NCBI RefSeq assembly: GCF_030369635.1
Contig: NZ_CP128474.1
Coordinates: forward strand, 930,001 to 994,000
Source of the DNA: Microbacterium arborescens
GTDB lineage: Bacteria; Actinomycetota; Actinomycetes; Actinomycetales; Microbacteriaceae
Length of the DNA: 64,000 nt
Direction: 5' to 3'
In this document: positions 8,088-16,604 of the stretch, one piece after another
Position numbering within the stretch: position 1 is the stretch's first letter
Layout: every line of letters begins with the position of its first letter
The notes under the pieces: generated by a model
The model's database searches: none
Told to the model about the DNA's origin: nothing
Seen by the model: the letters and a program-made list of their open reading frames with translations, nothing else
Made by a program: the position numbers and the translations under genes

Positions 8088-8885
8088 TCAGGCGAGGGAC
8101 TCGCGCAGCGCGCGGACCCAGGCTGCGAACGCGTCGAGGTGGGCGTCGTGACTGCCGTCGGGGAGGGGCAGGATGCGGGTGCCCGGGCGCCGGGCGCCGA
8201 GTTCGGCCTGCTGCTCGGGGGAGAACATGCCGCGGCGGGCGAACACGGCGGTCGTCGGCACCGCGAGGTTCTCCCACTCCGCCCATCGCGGCTCGTGCAC
8301 CGCGGTGATCACGGCCTGCATGACGTCGGCGTCGAAGCGGGGTCGCAATCCCGACGCTGTCTGCTCGAGGTCGGCGACCCAGGCCTCGGTGAGCGGCGAG
8401 TCGCCGAGGAACGACCGGGCGGCGGCAGCGTCGGCGAACGGGATCGGCCACGAGGCGAAGAAGGCGCCGAGGTCGGCGGCATCCTGTGGATCGGCGCTCC
8501 CCGCCGGGTGCGCCTCCAGCATCACGAGCCGGCTGACCAGGTCGGGGCGGTGGCTTGCGGCGAGGAACGCGGTGTGCGCGCCCATCGACTGCCCGACCAG
8601 CGCCACTCGCTCGCCGGGTGCGAGTCGCTCGATCACGGCGACGGCATCCGCTACGAACGCATCGCGCGAGAGGTCGTCGGGCCGCCGCGTGCTGAAGCCG
8701 TGGCCGCGCTGGTCGAGCAGCAGCACCCGGTGGCGGTCGGCGAGTGCCTCGGCGGTCGGCATGAGCTCGCGCGCGCTGCCCGCCAGCCCGTGCAGCAGCA
8801 GGACAGCGGGCCCCGACCCGCCCGCCTCGGTCACCGCGAGCGAGACACCGTCACGCTCGATCGTCGTGCGCCGGCGTTGCATCAT
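8088..8885 (-). CDS. Alpha/beta hydrolase
   Basis: A 265-residue alpha/beta-fold hydrolase. The oxyanion region is LLLHGLAGSA, the nucleophile elbow is GQSMGA (Ser in VALVGQSMGAHTAF), and the catalytic His is near the C-terminus in DGSHDAHLDAF. A lid region lies between residues 130 and 200. The substrate is unknown; the family includes esterases, epoxide hydrolases and C-C hydrolases. The start is taken at the tandem ATGs 8885/8882; the reading frame stays open further upstream, but that would cross element B. It is bracketed by elements A and B and belongs to no obvious operon. Confidence 0.88.
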   Translation of the reverse strand: MMQRRRTTIERDGVSLAVTEAGGSGPAVLLLHGLAGSARELMPTAEALADRHRVLLLDQRGHGFSTRRPDDLSRDAFVADAVAVIERLAPGERVALVGQSMGAHTAFLAASHRPDLVSRLVMLEAHPAGSADPQDAADLGAFFASWPIPFADAAAARSFLGDSPLTEAWVADLEQTASGLRPRFDADVMQAVITAVHEPRWAEWENLAVPTTAVFARRGMFSPEQQAELGARRPGTRILPLPDGSHDAHLDAFAAWVRALRESLA

Positions 8886-8919
8886 CCGTCCATTCTCGGA
8901 TGCCGCGCCCGGCCGGTCA

Positions 8920-8994
8920 GCGAGAACGCACCGTCTTCGCGAGAACGCACCCCCCACGGTGCGTTCTCGGCGCGAGGCTGCGTTCTCGGCGCGA
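8920..8994. repeat. 19-nt-period double palindrome, element B
   Basis: Direct GCGAGAACGCACC copies at 8920 and 8939, a 6-nt loop (8952-8957), then inverted copies at 8958 and 8977. Both arms repeat at exactly 19 nt. This is the best-conserved copy and it ends one base before the stop codon of the GNAT gene. Confidence 0.8.
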
Positions 8995-8995
8995 G

Positions 8996-9586
8996 CTACG
9001 ACCAGCGCAGCGGCGTAACCTCGCCGGTCTCCCAGTCGCGACGGAGGATGCTGTACGCCACCGACCCCAGCGGCTCCGCCCCCTCGACGGGCCATCCCTC
9101 CCGGTAGTACGCCTCTTGCACCCAGCCGCAGGCCTCGAAGACGCGTCGCATCGCGCGGTTGTCTTCGCGGGTCTGCCCCTCGAAGCGGTCGACCTCGGGC
9201 ATCGTCGTGAACACGTGGTCGGCCGCCGTCTTCACGACCTCCTTGGCGAGGCCGCGTCCGCGCCAGGGCGAGGCGAGGCGCAGGTCGAACAGCGGTGCGC
9301 CGTCGCTGATCTCCTCGAGACGGAAGAAGCCGATGCGACCGTGCTCGACGTGGTCGATCCAGAACGAGTCGTTGTCGTCGTCGCGGTACCGACCGTCGGC
9401 GATGCCGTCCTCGACCTGCTCGCGCGTCGGCCGGGTGCCGACGTGGAACGGGAACACCTCGCCGGTCATGAACGCGATCAGTTCCTCGCGGTCGGCTCCC
9501 GCCGGGTCGATGCGGACCAGCGTGATGGTGCCGCGCGAACGGGCGGCGTCGGATGCCGGGTGGTCGGGGGTGTCTTCATCGTGCAC
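8996..9586 (-). CDS. GNAT family N-acetyltransferase
   Basis: About 196 residues with a GNAT fold. The acetyl-CoA binding signature is SPWRGRGLAKEVVKTAADHV (the R/Q-x-x-G-x-A/G pattern as RGRGLA), followed by an ExNRAM motif and FEACGWVQEAYYREGW, as in RimJ/RimL-like enzymes. The substrate is unknown. Two GTG starts are possible: 9595 and 9586. I prefer 9586 because a TAGCGT hexamer (9599-9594) then sits seven bases upstream, as in many other genes here. Confidence 0.87.
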   Translation of the reverse strand: MHDEDTPDHPASDAARSRGTITLVRIDPAGADREELIAFMTGEVFPFHVGTRPTREQVEDGIADGRYRDDDNDSFWIDHVEHGRIGFFRLEEISDGAPLFDLRLASPWRGRGLAKEVVKTAADHVFTTMPEVDRFEGQTREDNRAMRRVFEACGWVQEAYYREGWPVEGAEPLGSVAYSILRRDWETGEVTPLRWS

Positions 9587-9625
9587 GCGATCCACGCTAA
9601 TCGACCGAGGCTGGGCCGACCGAGG

Positions 9626-10408
9626 TCAGAGGGCGTGCTGTTCCACTCGCAGGAGCCAGTCGCGGACGAGCGGGGCCACGGCATCGGGGCGCTCCAGATG
9701 CACGTTGTGGCCGGCGCCATCGAGGACGACGAAGGTCCCCCGGACGTAGTGGTCGGCGACGCCGAGTCCATCCTCGAAACCGACGACGTGGTCCTGACGC
9801 CCGAAGACGTGCAGGCTCGGCGCTGTGAACGGGACGTCGGTGCGTTCGGGGGCGTATCCAGCCGAGTACGACGAGGCGATCCGGTCGAGGACATCCGCGT
9901 CGGACCCCTGGATGCCGGGCAGCACGAACCTCTCGAACGCGGCCAGCGCTTCGGGGGTCTGCAGCACCGCCATCTCCGCGAAGTCGTCCCGGAACGAACC
10001 CGCTCGGGAGAGCACGGACTCGTTCGCCACAACGATCTCGCGCGGGGGCAGTCGCCGCTTGTCGTGGTCGAGCTCGAACACGCCGGCGAGAGTCGCCAGC
10101 CCGCGGCACTGAGACCGGAGCTCATGCGCCACGTGACGTGCGACCATCGCGCCGAACGAGTTGCCGACGATAGCGAACGGGCCGCCTGCGGCGATCGCTT
10201 CGACCTCGTCGCGGACAGCGTCGGCGACCTCTCGAGGCGTACTGAGACCCTGATCGGTCGTGCCCTCCGCCCACGGGAGATCGAGGTAGACGCGTCGCCA
10301 CGGGCGGTCGGCCGCCCATTCCTCCAGGGGAAGGAGGATGCGGTGATCGACGCCGAACCCGTGCACCGCGATGAGCGGAATGCCCGAGCCACGCTCCGCC
10401 GCGATCAT
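9626..10408 (-). CDS. Alpha/beta hydrolase, second gene of the LLM operon
   Basis: A 260-residue alpha/beta hydrolase. The nucleophile elbow is GNSFGA, the acidic residue is in FGRQDHVVGF and the catalytic His in DGAGHNVHLE, so the triad is complete. It resembles small ester/lactone hydrolases; the substrate is not known. Its ATG overlaps the stop of the upstream LLM oxidoreductase by four bases (10405-10408), so translation is coupled and the two products may act on the same compound, the hydrolase on a product of flavin-dependent oxidation. That link is inference. Confidence 0.88.
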   Translation of the reverse strand: MIAAERGSGIPLIAVHGFGVDHRILLPLEEWAADRPWRRVYLDLPWAEGTTDQGLSTPREVADAVRDEVEAIAAGGPFAIVGNSFGAMVARHVAHELRSQCRGLATLAGVFELDHDKRRLPPREIVVANESVLSRAGSFRDDFAEMAVLQTPEALAAFERFVLPGIQGSDADVLDRIASSYSAGYAPERTDVPFTAPSLHVFGRQDHVVGFEDGLGVADHYVRGTFVVLDGAGHNVHLERPDAVAPLVRDWLLRVEQHAL

Positions 10409-11442
10409 CGCGGCTGCAGCGCCTCGCTCTTCCAGCCGAGCGCCGGCGCGACATACTTCGCGAACGACTCGACGATGCGCAGGTTGAACTCGACGCCGAG
10501 CTGCGAGGGGATCGTCAGCATCAGGGTGTCGGCGCTCATGACCGCGGCATCCTGCAGCAGCTGCTCGACGAGCACGTCGGGCGTCGCGGCGTACGTCTTA
10601 CCGAACGTCGAGCGCATGCCGTCGATGTAGCCGATGCCGTCCTGCTCGTTGCTGCCGCCGAAGTACAGCTCGTCCTCGGCGGTCGTGATGGGGAAGACCG
10701 ACCGGCTGACCGAGGTGCGGGGCTCACCCGGATGCCCGGCTTCGCGCCACGCGGCGCGGAAGGCATCGAGCTGCTGGGCCTGGAGGATGTCGAACGGCGT
10801 GCCGTCGGCCTGGGTGAGGAGCGTGGACGACATCAGGTTCACCCCCCTGCGACCCGCCCACTCGGCGGAGTCGGTGTTGCCGGCACCCCACCAGATCCGC
10901 GAGCGGAGTCCGGGGGAGTGGGGCTCGACCCGCTGCTTCCCGCTGCCGCCGCCGAAGGGGCTGTTCGGGTCGCGCTCGGCGAGCCCCTCGCCCTCGATTG
11001 CGCGGAGGAAGGTGTCGAAGTGCTCGCGTGCGATGTCGGCGCCGCGGGGATCCGCCGAGCCGGTGTACCCGAACGCCTCGTAACCGCGGACGACGGTCTC
11101 GGGTGACCCACGGCTCACGCCGAGCGCGAGTCGTCCGTCGGAGATGAGGTCGACGGCCGCCGCCTCCTCGGCGAGGTAGAGCGGGTTCTCGTAGCGCATG
11201 TCGATGACGCCGGTGCCGATCTCGATGTTCTTCGTCCTCGCGGCGATCGCGGCGAGCAGCGGCATCGGAGACGCCTGCTGTCGCGCGAAGTGGTGCACCC
11301 GGAAGTATGCGCCGACGGCGCCGAGATCATCCATGCCCTGCGCGAGGTCGATCGCCTGTCGCAGCGAATCGCCGGCGGTGAGCTCGCGACCTCCGCCCAG
11401 CGGACCGTAGTGACCGAACGAGAGAGTGCCGAAACGCTGCAT
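10405..11442 (-). CDS. LLM class flavin-dependent oxidoreductase
   Basis: A 345-residue luciferase-like monooxygenase fold. Typical pieces are the N-terminal FGTLSFGHYG, HHFARQQASPMPLLAAIAAR, the IEIGTGVIDMRYENP strand and the DLISDGRLALGVSRGSPE loop, then SRIWWGAGNTDSAEWAGRRG. Members use FMN (or F420) with NADH and O2 to oxidise small organics; the substrate here is unknown. The ATG at 11442 is chosen because the frame upstream is not conserved-looking and crosses into the divergent gene's promoter. It is the first gene of a two-gene operon with the hydrolase. Confidence 0.9.
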   Translation of the reverse strand: MQRFGTLSFGHYGPLGGGRELTAGDSLRQAIDLAQGMDDLGAVGAYFRVHHFARQQASPMPLLAAIAARTKNIEIGTGVIDMRYENPLYLAEEAAAVDLISDGRLALGVSRGSPETVVRGYEAFGYTGSADPRGADIAREHFDTFLRAIEGEGLAERDPNSPFGGGSGKQRVEPHSPGLRSRIWWGAGNTDSAEWAGRRGVNLMSSTLLTQADGTPFDILQAQQLDAFRAAWREAGHPGEPRTSVSRSVFPITTAEDELYFGGSNEQDGIGYIDGMRSTFGKTYAATPDVLVEQLLQDAAVMSADTLMLTIPSQLGVEFNLRIVESFAKYVAPALGWKSEALQPR

Positions 11443-11486
11443 GTCAAGCCGCAACGTCGGCGGCCCCGTTCGCATTCCCTCGTGCA

Positions 11487-11492
11487 TAGGCT
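11487..11492 (+). promoter_or_regulatory. -10 element of the bifunctional-nuclease gene
   Basis: TAGGCT lies 26 bases before the ATG at 11519. Unlike most promoters here it leaves a short leader, which contains a CGGGAGG ribosome site. Confidence 0.45.
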
Positions 11493-11518
11493 GGGCGAAA
11501 CCGACCCCGGGAGGTGTC

Positions 11519-12028
11519 ATGGTCCAGGTCCGCGTTCTCGGGGTCGCACTCGATCCCGCCCAGCAGCACGTGATCCTGCTGAAGCCCGTCGATGCGCTGT
11601 CGGACCGGATCCTGCCGGTGTGGATCGGCTCGCAGGAGGCGACGTCCATCCTCGTCGCGGTCGAGGGGGTGTCGCCGCCGCGTCCCCTCGCGCACGACCT
11701 CATGATCCGGCTGCTCGACGCGACAGACGCCACGGTCGATCGCGTGGAGGTCACCCGCATCGACGACGGCACGTTCTACGCCGAGGTCACGGTGACCGCG
11801 CTCACCGGTTCGCGGGTCGTCGACGCCCGGCCCTCCGACGCGATCGCCCTCGCCTCGCGTGCCGGGGCGCCGATCTTCGTCGCCGACGACGTGCTGGCCG
11901 AGGCGGGGATCCCCGACACGGTCAGCGAGGCTCCCGAAGGAGCCGAGACGCCCGAGGCCGCGGAGCAGCGCGTGGCGGAGTTCCGCGAGTTCCTCGACGA
12001 CATCGATCCCGACGACTTCCGCGGCTGA
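11519..12028 (+). CDS. Bifunctional nuclease (BFN/DUF151) domain protein
   Basis: A 169-residue protein of the DUF151/BFN family. The conserved core reads LPVWIGSQEATSI, GVSPPRPLAHDLM, then FYAEVTV and the signature DARPSDAIALASR. The plant relatives have RNase and DNase activity; the actinobacterial proteins are uncharacterised and are often found beside MerR-type regulator genes, absent here. The C-terminus is acidic (EFREFLDDIDPDDF), perhaps a UVR-like interaction helix. The start at 11519 follows a good ribosome site (GGGAGGTGTCATG). Confidence 0.93.
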   Translation: MVQVRVLGVALDPAQQHVILLKPVDALSDRILPVWIGSQEATSILVAVEGVSPPRPLAHDLMIRLLDATDATVDRVEVTRIDDGTFYAEVTVTALTGSRVVDARPSDAIALASRAGAPIFVADDVLAEAGIPDTVSEAPEGAETPEAAEQRVAEFREFLDDIDPDDFRG

Positions 12029-12095
12029 CCGACCGGTCCGACCGAGCCGGCGCAGCCGCATCCTCGATCCATCACCCCCGACGAAAGGAACACCC

Positions 12096-12743
12096 ATGTC
12101 CCGCATCCTGATCATCGGAGGCCACGGCAAGGTCGCGCTGCGACTGGAGCCGATCCTCGCCGAGCGCGGCGAGACGGTCACCGCCGTCATCCGCAACCGC
12201 GACCACGAGGGGGATGTCGCCGAGACCGGCGCCACGCCGCTCGTCGCCGACGTCGAGTCGTTCGACGTGGACCAGATGACCAACCTGTTCAGCGGCAACG
12301 ATGCGATCGTCTGGTCTGCAGGAGCCGGGGGAGGGGATGCCGCCCGCACCTGGGCGGTCGACCGTGACGCCGCCATCCGTTCGATCGATGCGGCGGCCGC
12401 CGCCGGCGTTCGTCGCTACGTGATGGTGTCCTACTTCGGTGCCGGGCTCGATCACGGCGTGCCCGAGGACGACTCGTTCTACGCCTACGCGCAGGCCAAG
12501 GCCGAGGCCGATGCGCACCTGCGCGAGAGCGGACTGGACTGGACGATCGTCGCGCCCAGCGGCCTGACGCTCGACGAGCCGACCGGCAAGATCACGGTGG
12601 GTGGCTCGGGTGAGGAGTCCGTGCCGCGCGGCGATGTCGCGGCGGTCATCGCCGCGGTCCTCGCCGAGCCCGCGACCGTCGGCCGGATGATCGAGTTCAC
12701 CGGTGGAGACACCCCGATCGAAGCGGCGCTCGCAGCCGACTGA
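12096..12743 (+). CDS. NAD(P)-binding (atypical SDR) protein
   Basis: A 215-residue atypical short-chain dehydrogenase. The nucleotide-binding motif is IIGGHGKVALRL (GxxGxxA/G), followed by an Arg-rich IRNRDHE that suits NADP. VMVSYFGAG and the YAQAKAEADAHL stretch carry the Tyr/Lys pair. The C-terminal half has WTIVAPSGLT, the family hallmark. The function is unknown; relatives include flavin reductase and NAD(P)H-binding YtfG-like proteins. ATG at 12096 has the ribosome site ACGAAAGGAA. It is followed at once by the iron-regulated operon but a separate promoter lies between. Confidence 0.9.
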   Translation: MSRILIIGGHGKVALRLEPILAERGETVTAVIRNRDHEGDVAETGATPLVADVESFDVDQMTNLFSGNDAIVWSAGAGGGDAARTWAVDRDAAIRSIDAAAAAGVRRYVMVSYFGAGLDHGVPEDDSFYAYAQAKAEADAHLRESGLDWTIVAPSGLTLDEPTGKITVGGSGEESVPRGDVAAVIAAVLAEPATVGRMIEFTGGDTPIEAALAAD

Positions 12744-12752
12744 CGGTTTTTG

Positions 12753-12771
12753 TTAGGGTTGCCTTGCCTCA
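12753..12771 (+). promoter_or_regulatory. DtxR/IdeR-type iron box
   Basis: TTAGGGTTGCCTTGCCTCA matches the 19-bp actinobacterial iron-box consensus (TTAGGTTAG-CTAACCTAA type) at most positions of the left half and several of the right. It is 40 bases upstream of the binding-protein gene, so the uptake operon should be repressed by the iron-loaded DtxR-family regulator. Confidence 0.75.
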
Positions 12772-12810
12772 TCGCGCCCGCCGCGAGATCGACCCGAGGG
12801 AAGGCCCCAC

Positions 12811-13743
12811 ATGCTGTCTCGTCCTGTCCGGCGCGCCCTGAGCGCCGCCGCCATCTCGGCCGCCGCGGCCCTCGTCGTCGCCGGCTGCGCCGCGCAGCCA
12901 TCCGCTGCCGACGCCGCCCCCGAGGCCAGTGCCGCCCCGCGTACCGTCGAGCACGCTCGCGGCGTCACGGAGGTGCCCGAGCAGCCCCAGCGCGTGGTGA
13001 CCCTCGAGCCGCTCGAGCTCGACACCGCGGTCTCCGTCGGCATCACGCCGGTGGGGGCCGCGGTCGCCAGCAACGTCGCCGGGATCCCGGCTTACCTGGG
13101 CGTCGACGGCGTCGAACCCGTCGGAACGGTGCCCGAGCCCGACCTCGAGGCGATCGCCGCGCTGAAGCCCGACCTCATCCTCGGAACCGAGGCGCGCCAT
13201 TCGAAGCTCTACGACCAGCTCTCCGCGATCGCACCCACCGTCTTCATCGCGACGCAGGCCGACCCATGGCGCGACAACGCCGAGCTGATCGGTGAGGCGC
13301 TCGGACGCGAGGACGAGGTCGCCGCGCAGATCACCGCCGTCGACGACCGCTGCGCTGAGATCGGTTCTGCCCACGACCTCGACGGCAAGACGGCGCAGGT
13401 CATCCGCCCCCGCGACGAGACGACGCTCAGCCTCTACGGACCCGTCTCGTTCGCGGGCAGCCTGCTCGAATGCGTCGGATACACCACGCCCGAGCACGAC
13501 TGGGCCGACGGGCTGCAGGCCGACATCTCTCCCGAGAACATCCTCGACGCGCGTGCCGACGCGGTCTTCGTCACGGCCTCCGACACGACCGACGCGTCGG
13601 CGGTGCCCGCGGCGATCACCCAGAACGCGGATGCCTTCCCGTCGGTGACCCTCGTCGACACGAGCACCTGGGTGGCCGGCGTCGGTCCGCGCGGAGCGCA
13701 GAGCGTGCTCGGCGACATCGAGCGCTTCCTCGACGGGCGGTGA
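12811..13743 (+). CDS. Iron-siderophore ABC transporter substrate-binding lipoprotein
   Basis: A 310-residue lipoprotein that captures ferric siderophore outside the membrane. The signal peptide ends in a lipobox, LVVAGC, with Cys about residue 27. The FepB/FecB-type (TroA) fold follows, with PQRVVTLEPLELDTAVSVGI, LKPDLILG and VSFAGSLLE. It is the first gene of a five-gene operon in which each start overlaps the previous stop, behind an iron box. The ligand class (hydroxamate or catecholate) cannot be told from sequence. Confidence 0.94.
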   Translation: MLSRPVRRALSAAAISAAAALVVAGCAAQPSAADAAPEASAAPRTVEHARGVTEVPEQPQRVVTLEPLELDTAVSVGITPVGAAVASNVAGIPAYLGVDGVEPVGTVPEPDLEAIAALKPDLILGTEARHSKLYDQLSAIAPTVFIATQADPWRDNAELIGEALGREDEVAAQITAVDDRCAEIGSAHDLDGKTAQVIRPRDETTLSLYGPVSFAGSLLECVGYTTPEHDWADGLQADISPENILDARADAVFVTASDTTDASAVPAAITQNADAFPSVTLVDTSTWVAGVGPRGAQSVLGDIERFLDGR

Positions 13744-14741
13744 GCTCGAGAGCCGGACGCGCCGCGGCGGGTGCCGCGATCGCCCTGGCCCTGGTGCTCG
13801 TCGTCGCGGCGTCCCTCGCCGTCGGGGCGAATCCGCTGTCGCCGGGCACCGTCATCGGGGTGCTGCGCGGCGATGGGTCGCCCGAGGCGACGTTCGTCGT
13901 GACCGAGCTCCGTGTTCCGCGGACGGTCGTGGGACTCCTCGCAGGCTCCGCCCTGGGCGTCGCCGGGGCGTTGATGCAGGCCTTCACCCGCAACCCGCTC
14001 GCCGATCCCGGCATCCTCGGCGTCAACGCCGGAGCCGCACTGGCGGTCGCGCTCGGGATGTCGGTGCTCGGTGTCCGGGCGACGTCGGGTGCGGTGTGGT
14101 TCGCGTTCGTCGGCGCGCTCGCCGTCACCCTCGCGGTGTACGTGATCGGCTCGGGCGGGCGCGGGGCGGCCGGCCCGATCCGGCTCACGCTCGCGGGCGT
14201 CGCCCTCGGCGCTGTGCTGTCGGGCATCACGACGGGCATCGTGCTCAGTGATCCCGAAGCGTTCGACGCGATGCGCAGCTGGAACGCGGGGTCGCTGCTG
14301 GGTCGCGGGTGGGACACGATCGTGCCGGTCGCGCCCTTCATCGCCGTCGGAGTCGTTCTGGCGCTCGTGCTCGGCGCCGGTCTCAACGCCGTCGCGCTCG
14401 GCGACGACGTCGCTCGTGCGCAGGGCGCGAACCTCGCCGGCATCCGGATCGGCGTCATCGTCGCCGTCACCCTCCTCGCGGGTGCTGCGACGGCACTCGC
14501 GGGACCGATCTCGTTCGTCGGGCTCATGGTGCCGCACATCGCGCGCTGGCTGTTCGGCGCCGATCACCGGATGATCCTCGTCGTCAGCGCGCTGCTCGCA
14601 CCCATCGTCGTGCTCGCCGCGGATGTCGTCGGGCGGGTGCTCATCGCCCCCGCTGAACTGCCGGTCGGCATCGTCACGGCGTTCGTCGGGGCTCCCATCC
14701 TCATCGCGCTCGCGCGTCGACGTCGGGCGAGCGCCCTGTGA
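13740..14741 (+). CDS. Iron-siderophore ABC transporter permease (FecCD family, first)
   Basis: A 333-residue permease of the FecCD family with about nine or ten helices. Typical motifs are ELRVPRTVVGLLAGSALGVA, GALMQAFTRNPLADPGILGV, and the ATPase-contact loop before GPISFVGLMVPHIAR. The GTG at 13740 overlaps the TGA of the binding-protein gene (GTGA), the in-frame region upstream being non-coding for this protein. Together with the next gene it forms the heterodimeric channel. Confidence 0.94.
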   Translation: MSSRAGRAAAGAAIALALVLVVAASLAVGANPLSPGTVIGVLRGDGSPEATFVVTELRVPRTVVGLLAGSALGVAGALMQAFTRNPLADPGILGVNAGAALAVALGMSVLGVRATSGAVWFAFVGALAVTLAVYVIGSGGRGAAGPIRLTLAGVALGAVLSGITTGIVLSDPEAFDAMRSWNAGSLLGRGWDTIVPVAPFIAVGVVLALVLGAGLNAVALGDDVARAQGANLAGIRIGVIVAVTLLAGAATALAGPISFVGLMVPHIARWLFGADHRMILVVSALLAPIVVLAADVVGRVLIAPAELPVGIVTAFVGAPILIALARRRRASAL

Positions 14742-15778
14742 GCGGCGGGCCGCGGATGCTGCGGCTGCAGGCCGGTGCCGTGCATGTGCCCGTGCGTCTG
14801 CGCAGCGTCGTCGTCGGAGCGGGTGCCCTCGTCGTCGCTGCGGTGCTGCTGGTCGTCGCACTCGGTGCCGGCACCTTCCCGGTTGCTCCCGGCGATGTGG
14901 TCGCGGCGCTGGTGGGGGCCGGCGACGACGCGCTCGTCGAGACCGTCGTCCGCGAGTGGCGGCTGCCTCGTGCGCTCGGAGCGCTCGGTGTGGGTGCGAT
15001 CCTCGGGATCGCGGGCGCGCTGTTCCAGACCGTCACCCGCAACCCGCTCGCGAGCCCCGACATCCTGGGGCTGTCGAGCGGAGCCTTCACCGGGATGCTC
15101 GCCGCCCTCGTCCTGGTGTCGTCGAGCTGGCCGGTGCTCGTGGGCGGCTCGCTGATCGGTGCCCTCGCCACCGCCGTCGTCATCTGGGCGCTGGCCTGGC
15201 GCGGCGGGCTGCAGGGGTTCCGCCTGATCGTCGTCGGCATCGGGGTCTCGGCGATGCTCGCATCGCTCAACACCTGGATGCTGCTGCAGATCGAGCTCGA
15301 GACCGCGATGTTCGCGTCGGCCTGGGGTGCGGGAAGTCTCAACGGGGTGACGGCACCGGCGGTGGCCGGCGCGCTCGCGTGCGCGGCCCCCTTGGTCGTC
15401 GCGTCGTTCGCGCTCGTGCCGCGGCTGCGGCAGCTCGAGCTCGGTGACGACCTCGCCGCGGCGACGGGCGCACGACCGCACCTCGTGCGCACTCTCGCGC
15501 TGCTGGTCGGGGTCGTGCTGGTCGCGGCCGCGACGACCGTGGGCGGCCCGATCGCCTTCGTCGCGCTGGCGGCTCCGCAGGTGGGCCGCCTGATCGCGCG
15601 CACGCCGCACCTGTCGCTCGGGCTCTCCGCGCTCGTCGGCGCCGTGCTGCTGATCGCCTCCGACCTCATCGCGCAGCACGTGCTGCCCGCGCCGCTTCCC
15701 GTCGGCGTCGTCACCGTCTCGCTCGGCGGCGCCTACCTCGTCCTCATGATCGTGCTGGAGGTCCGCCGCCGTGCCTGA
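14738..15778 (+). CDS. Iron-siderophore ABC transporter permease (FecCD family, second)
   Basis: A 346-residue second channel subunit. Family motifs are REWRLPRALGALGVGAILG, GALFQTVTRNPLASPDILGL and GGPIAFVALAAPQVGR. The GTG at 14738 overlaps the previous stop by four bases; an ATG six codons later is the alternative. It and the gene before it share the paired motif QxxTRNPLAxPxILG, showing old duplication. Confidence 0.94.
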   Translation: MSGGPRMLRLQAGAVHVPVRLRSVVVGAGALVVAAVLLVVALGAGTFPVAPGDVVAALVGAGDDALVETVVREWRLPRALGALGVGAILGIAGALFQTVTRNPLASPDILGLSSGAFTGMLAALVLVSSSWPVLVGGSLIGALATAVVIWALAWRGGLQGFRLIVVGIGVSAMLASLNTWMLLQIELETAMFASAWGAGSLNGVTAPAVAGALACAAPLVVASFALVPRLRQLELGDDLAAATGARPHLVRTLALLVGVVLVAAATTVGGPIAFVALAAPQVGRLIARTPHLSLGLSALVGAVLLIASDLIAQHVLPAPLPVGVVTVSLGGAYLVLMIVLEVRRRA

Positions 15779-16604
15779 CCCGTTCCCATCGGCGACATCG
15801 CTCGCCGCCGAGTCCGTGACCCTCGCCTACGACGGCGCCGAGATCGTCCGCGATCTGTCGGTGCGGATCGAGCCCGGGTCGTTCACGGTCATCATCGGTC
15901 CCAACGCCTGCGGCAAGTCGACGCTCCTGCGCGGCCTGTCACGTCTGCTCGCACCGAGCGCCGGGACCGTCGTGCTCGACGGCCGGGCGATCTCCGAGCT
16001 GCCCGCCAAGGAGGTCGCCCGACGGCTCGGGCTGCTGCCGCAGTCGGCGGTCGCCCCGGAAGGCATCACCGTGCGCGAACTGGTCGGACGCGGGCGCTAT
16101 CCGCACCAGAACCTCTTCCGGCAGTGGTCGGCCGACGACGACTCGGCCGTCGACGAGGCGCTTGTCGCGACGGGGACGATGCCGCTCGCATCACGACCCG
16201 TCGAGGCGCTCTCGGGAGGCCAGCGGCAGCGGGTCTGGGTCGCGATGGTGCTCGCCCAGCAGACGGGCCTGCTGCTGCTCGACGAGCCGACGACCTTCCT
16301 CGACGTGGCCCACCAGGTCGAGCTGATGGAGCTCTTCGCCGAGCTCAACGAGCGCGGCCGTACGATCGTCGCCGTGCTGCACGACCTGAACCACGCCGCC
16401 CGGTACGCGAGTCGCATCGTGGCGATGCGCGACGGGCGCATCCTCGCCGAGGGTCCGCCGCCCGAGGTGATCACGAGCGAGCGGGTGCAGGAGGTCTTCG
16501 GGCTCGCCAACGTGGTCGTCGACGATCCCGTCACCGGCGGACCGCTCGTCGTCCCGCTCCGCGCGCGTCGGTCCGGGGCGGGCGCGGGGGAGGAGTCAGC
16601 GTGA
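15771..16604 (+). CDS. Iron-siderophore ABC transporter ATP-binding protein
   Basis: A 277-residue FecE/FepC-type ATPase that powers ferric-siderophore import. The Walker A motif is GPNACGKST, the Q-loop LLPQSA, the signature LSGGQRQR, Walker B LLLLDEPTT and the switch His in VLHDLNHAARY. The start GTG at 15771 lies inside the end of the permease gene (8-bp overlap). The C-terminal 30 residues, after VFGLANVVV, are the usual short regulatory extension. Confidence 0.95.
   Translation: MPDPFPSATSLAAESVTLAYDGAEIVRDLSVRIEPGSFTVIIGPNACGKSTLLRGLSRLLAPSAGTVVLDGRAISELPAKEVARRLGLLPQSAVAPEGITVRELVGRGRYPHQNLFRQWSADDDSAVDEALVATGTMPLASRPVEALSGGQRQRVWVAMVLAQQTGLLLLDEPTTFLDVAHQVELMELFAELNERGRTIVAVLHDLNHAARYASRIVAMRDGRILAEGPPPEVITSERVQEVFGLANVVVDDPVTGGPLVVPLRARRSGAGAGEESA

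Noticed and set aside
13434..15714. Long minus-strand frames opposite the siderophore permeases
   Set aside because: They are low-complexity shadows (Arg/Asp/His-rich); the plus-strand genes have complete family motifs and overlapping starts.
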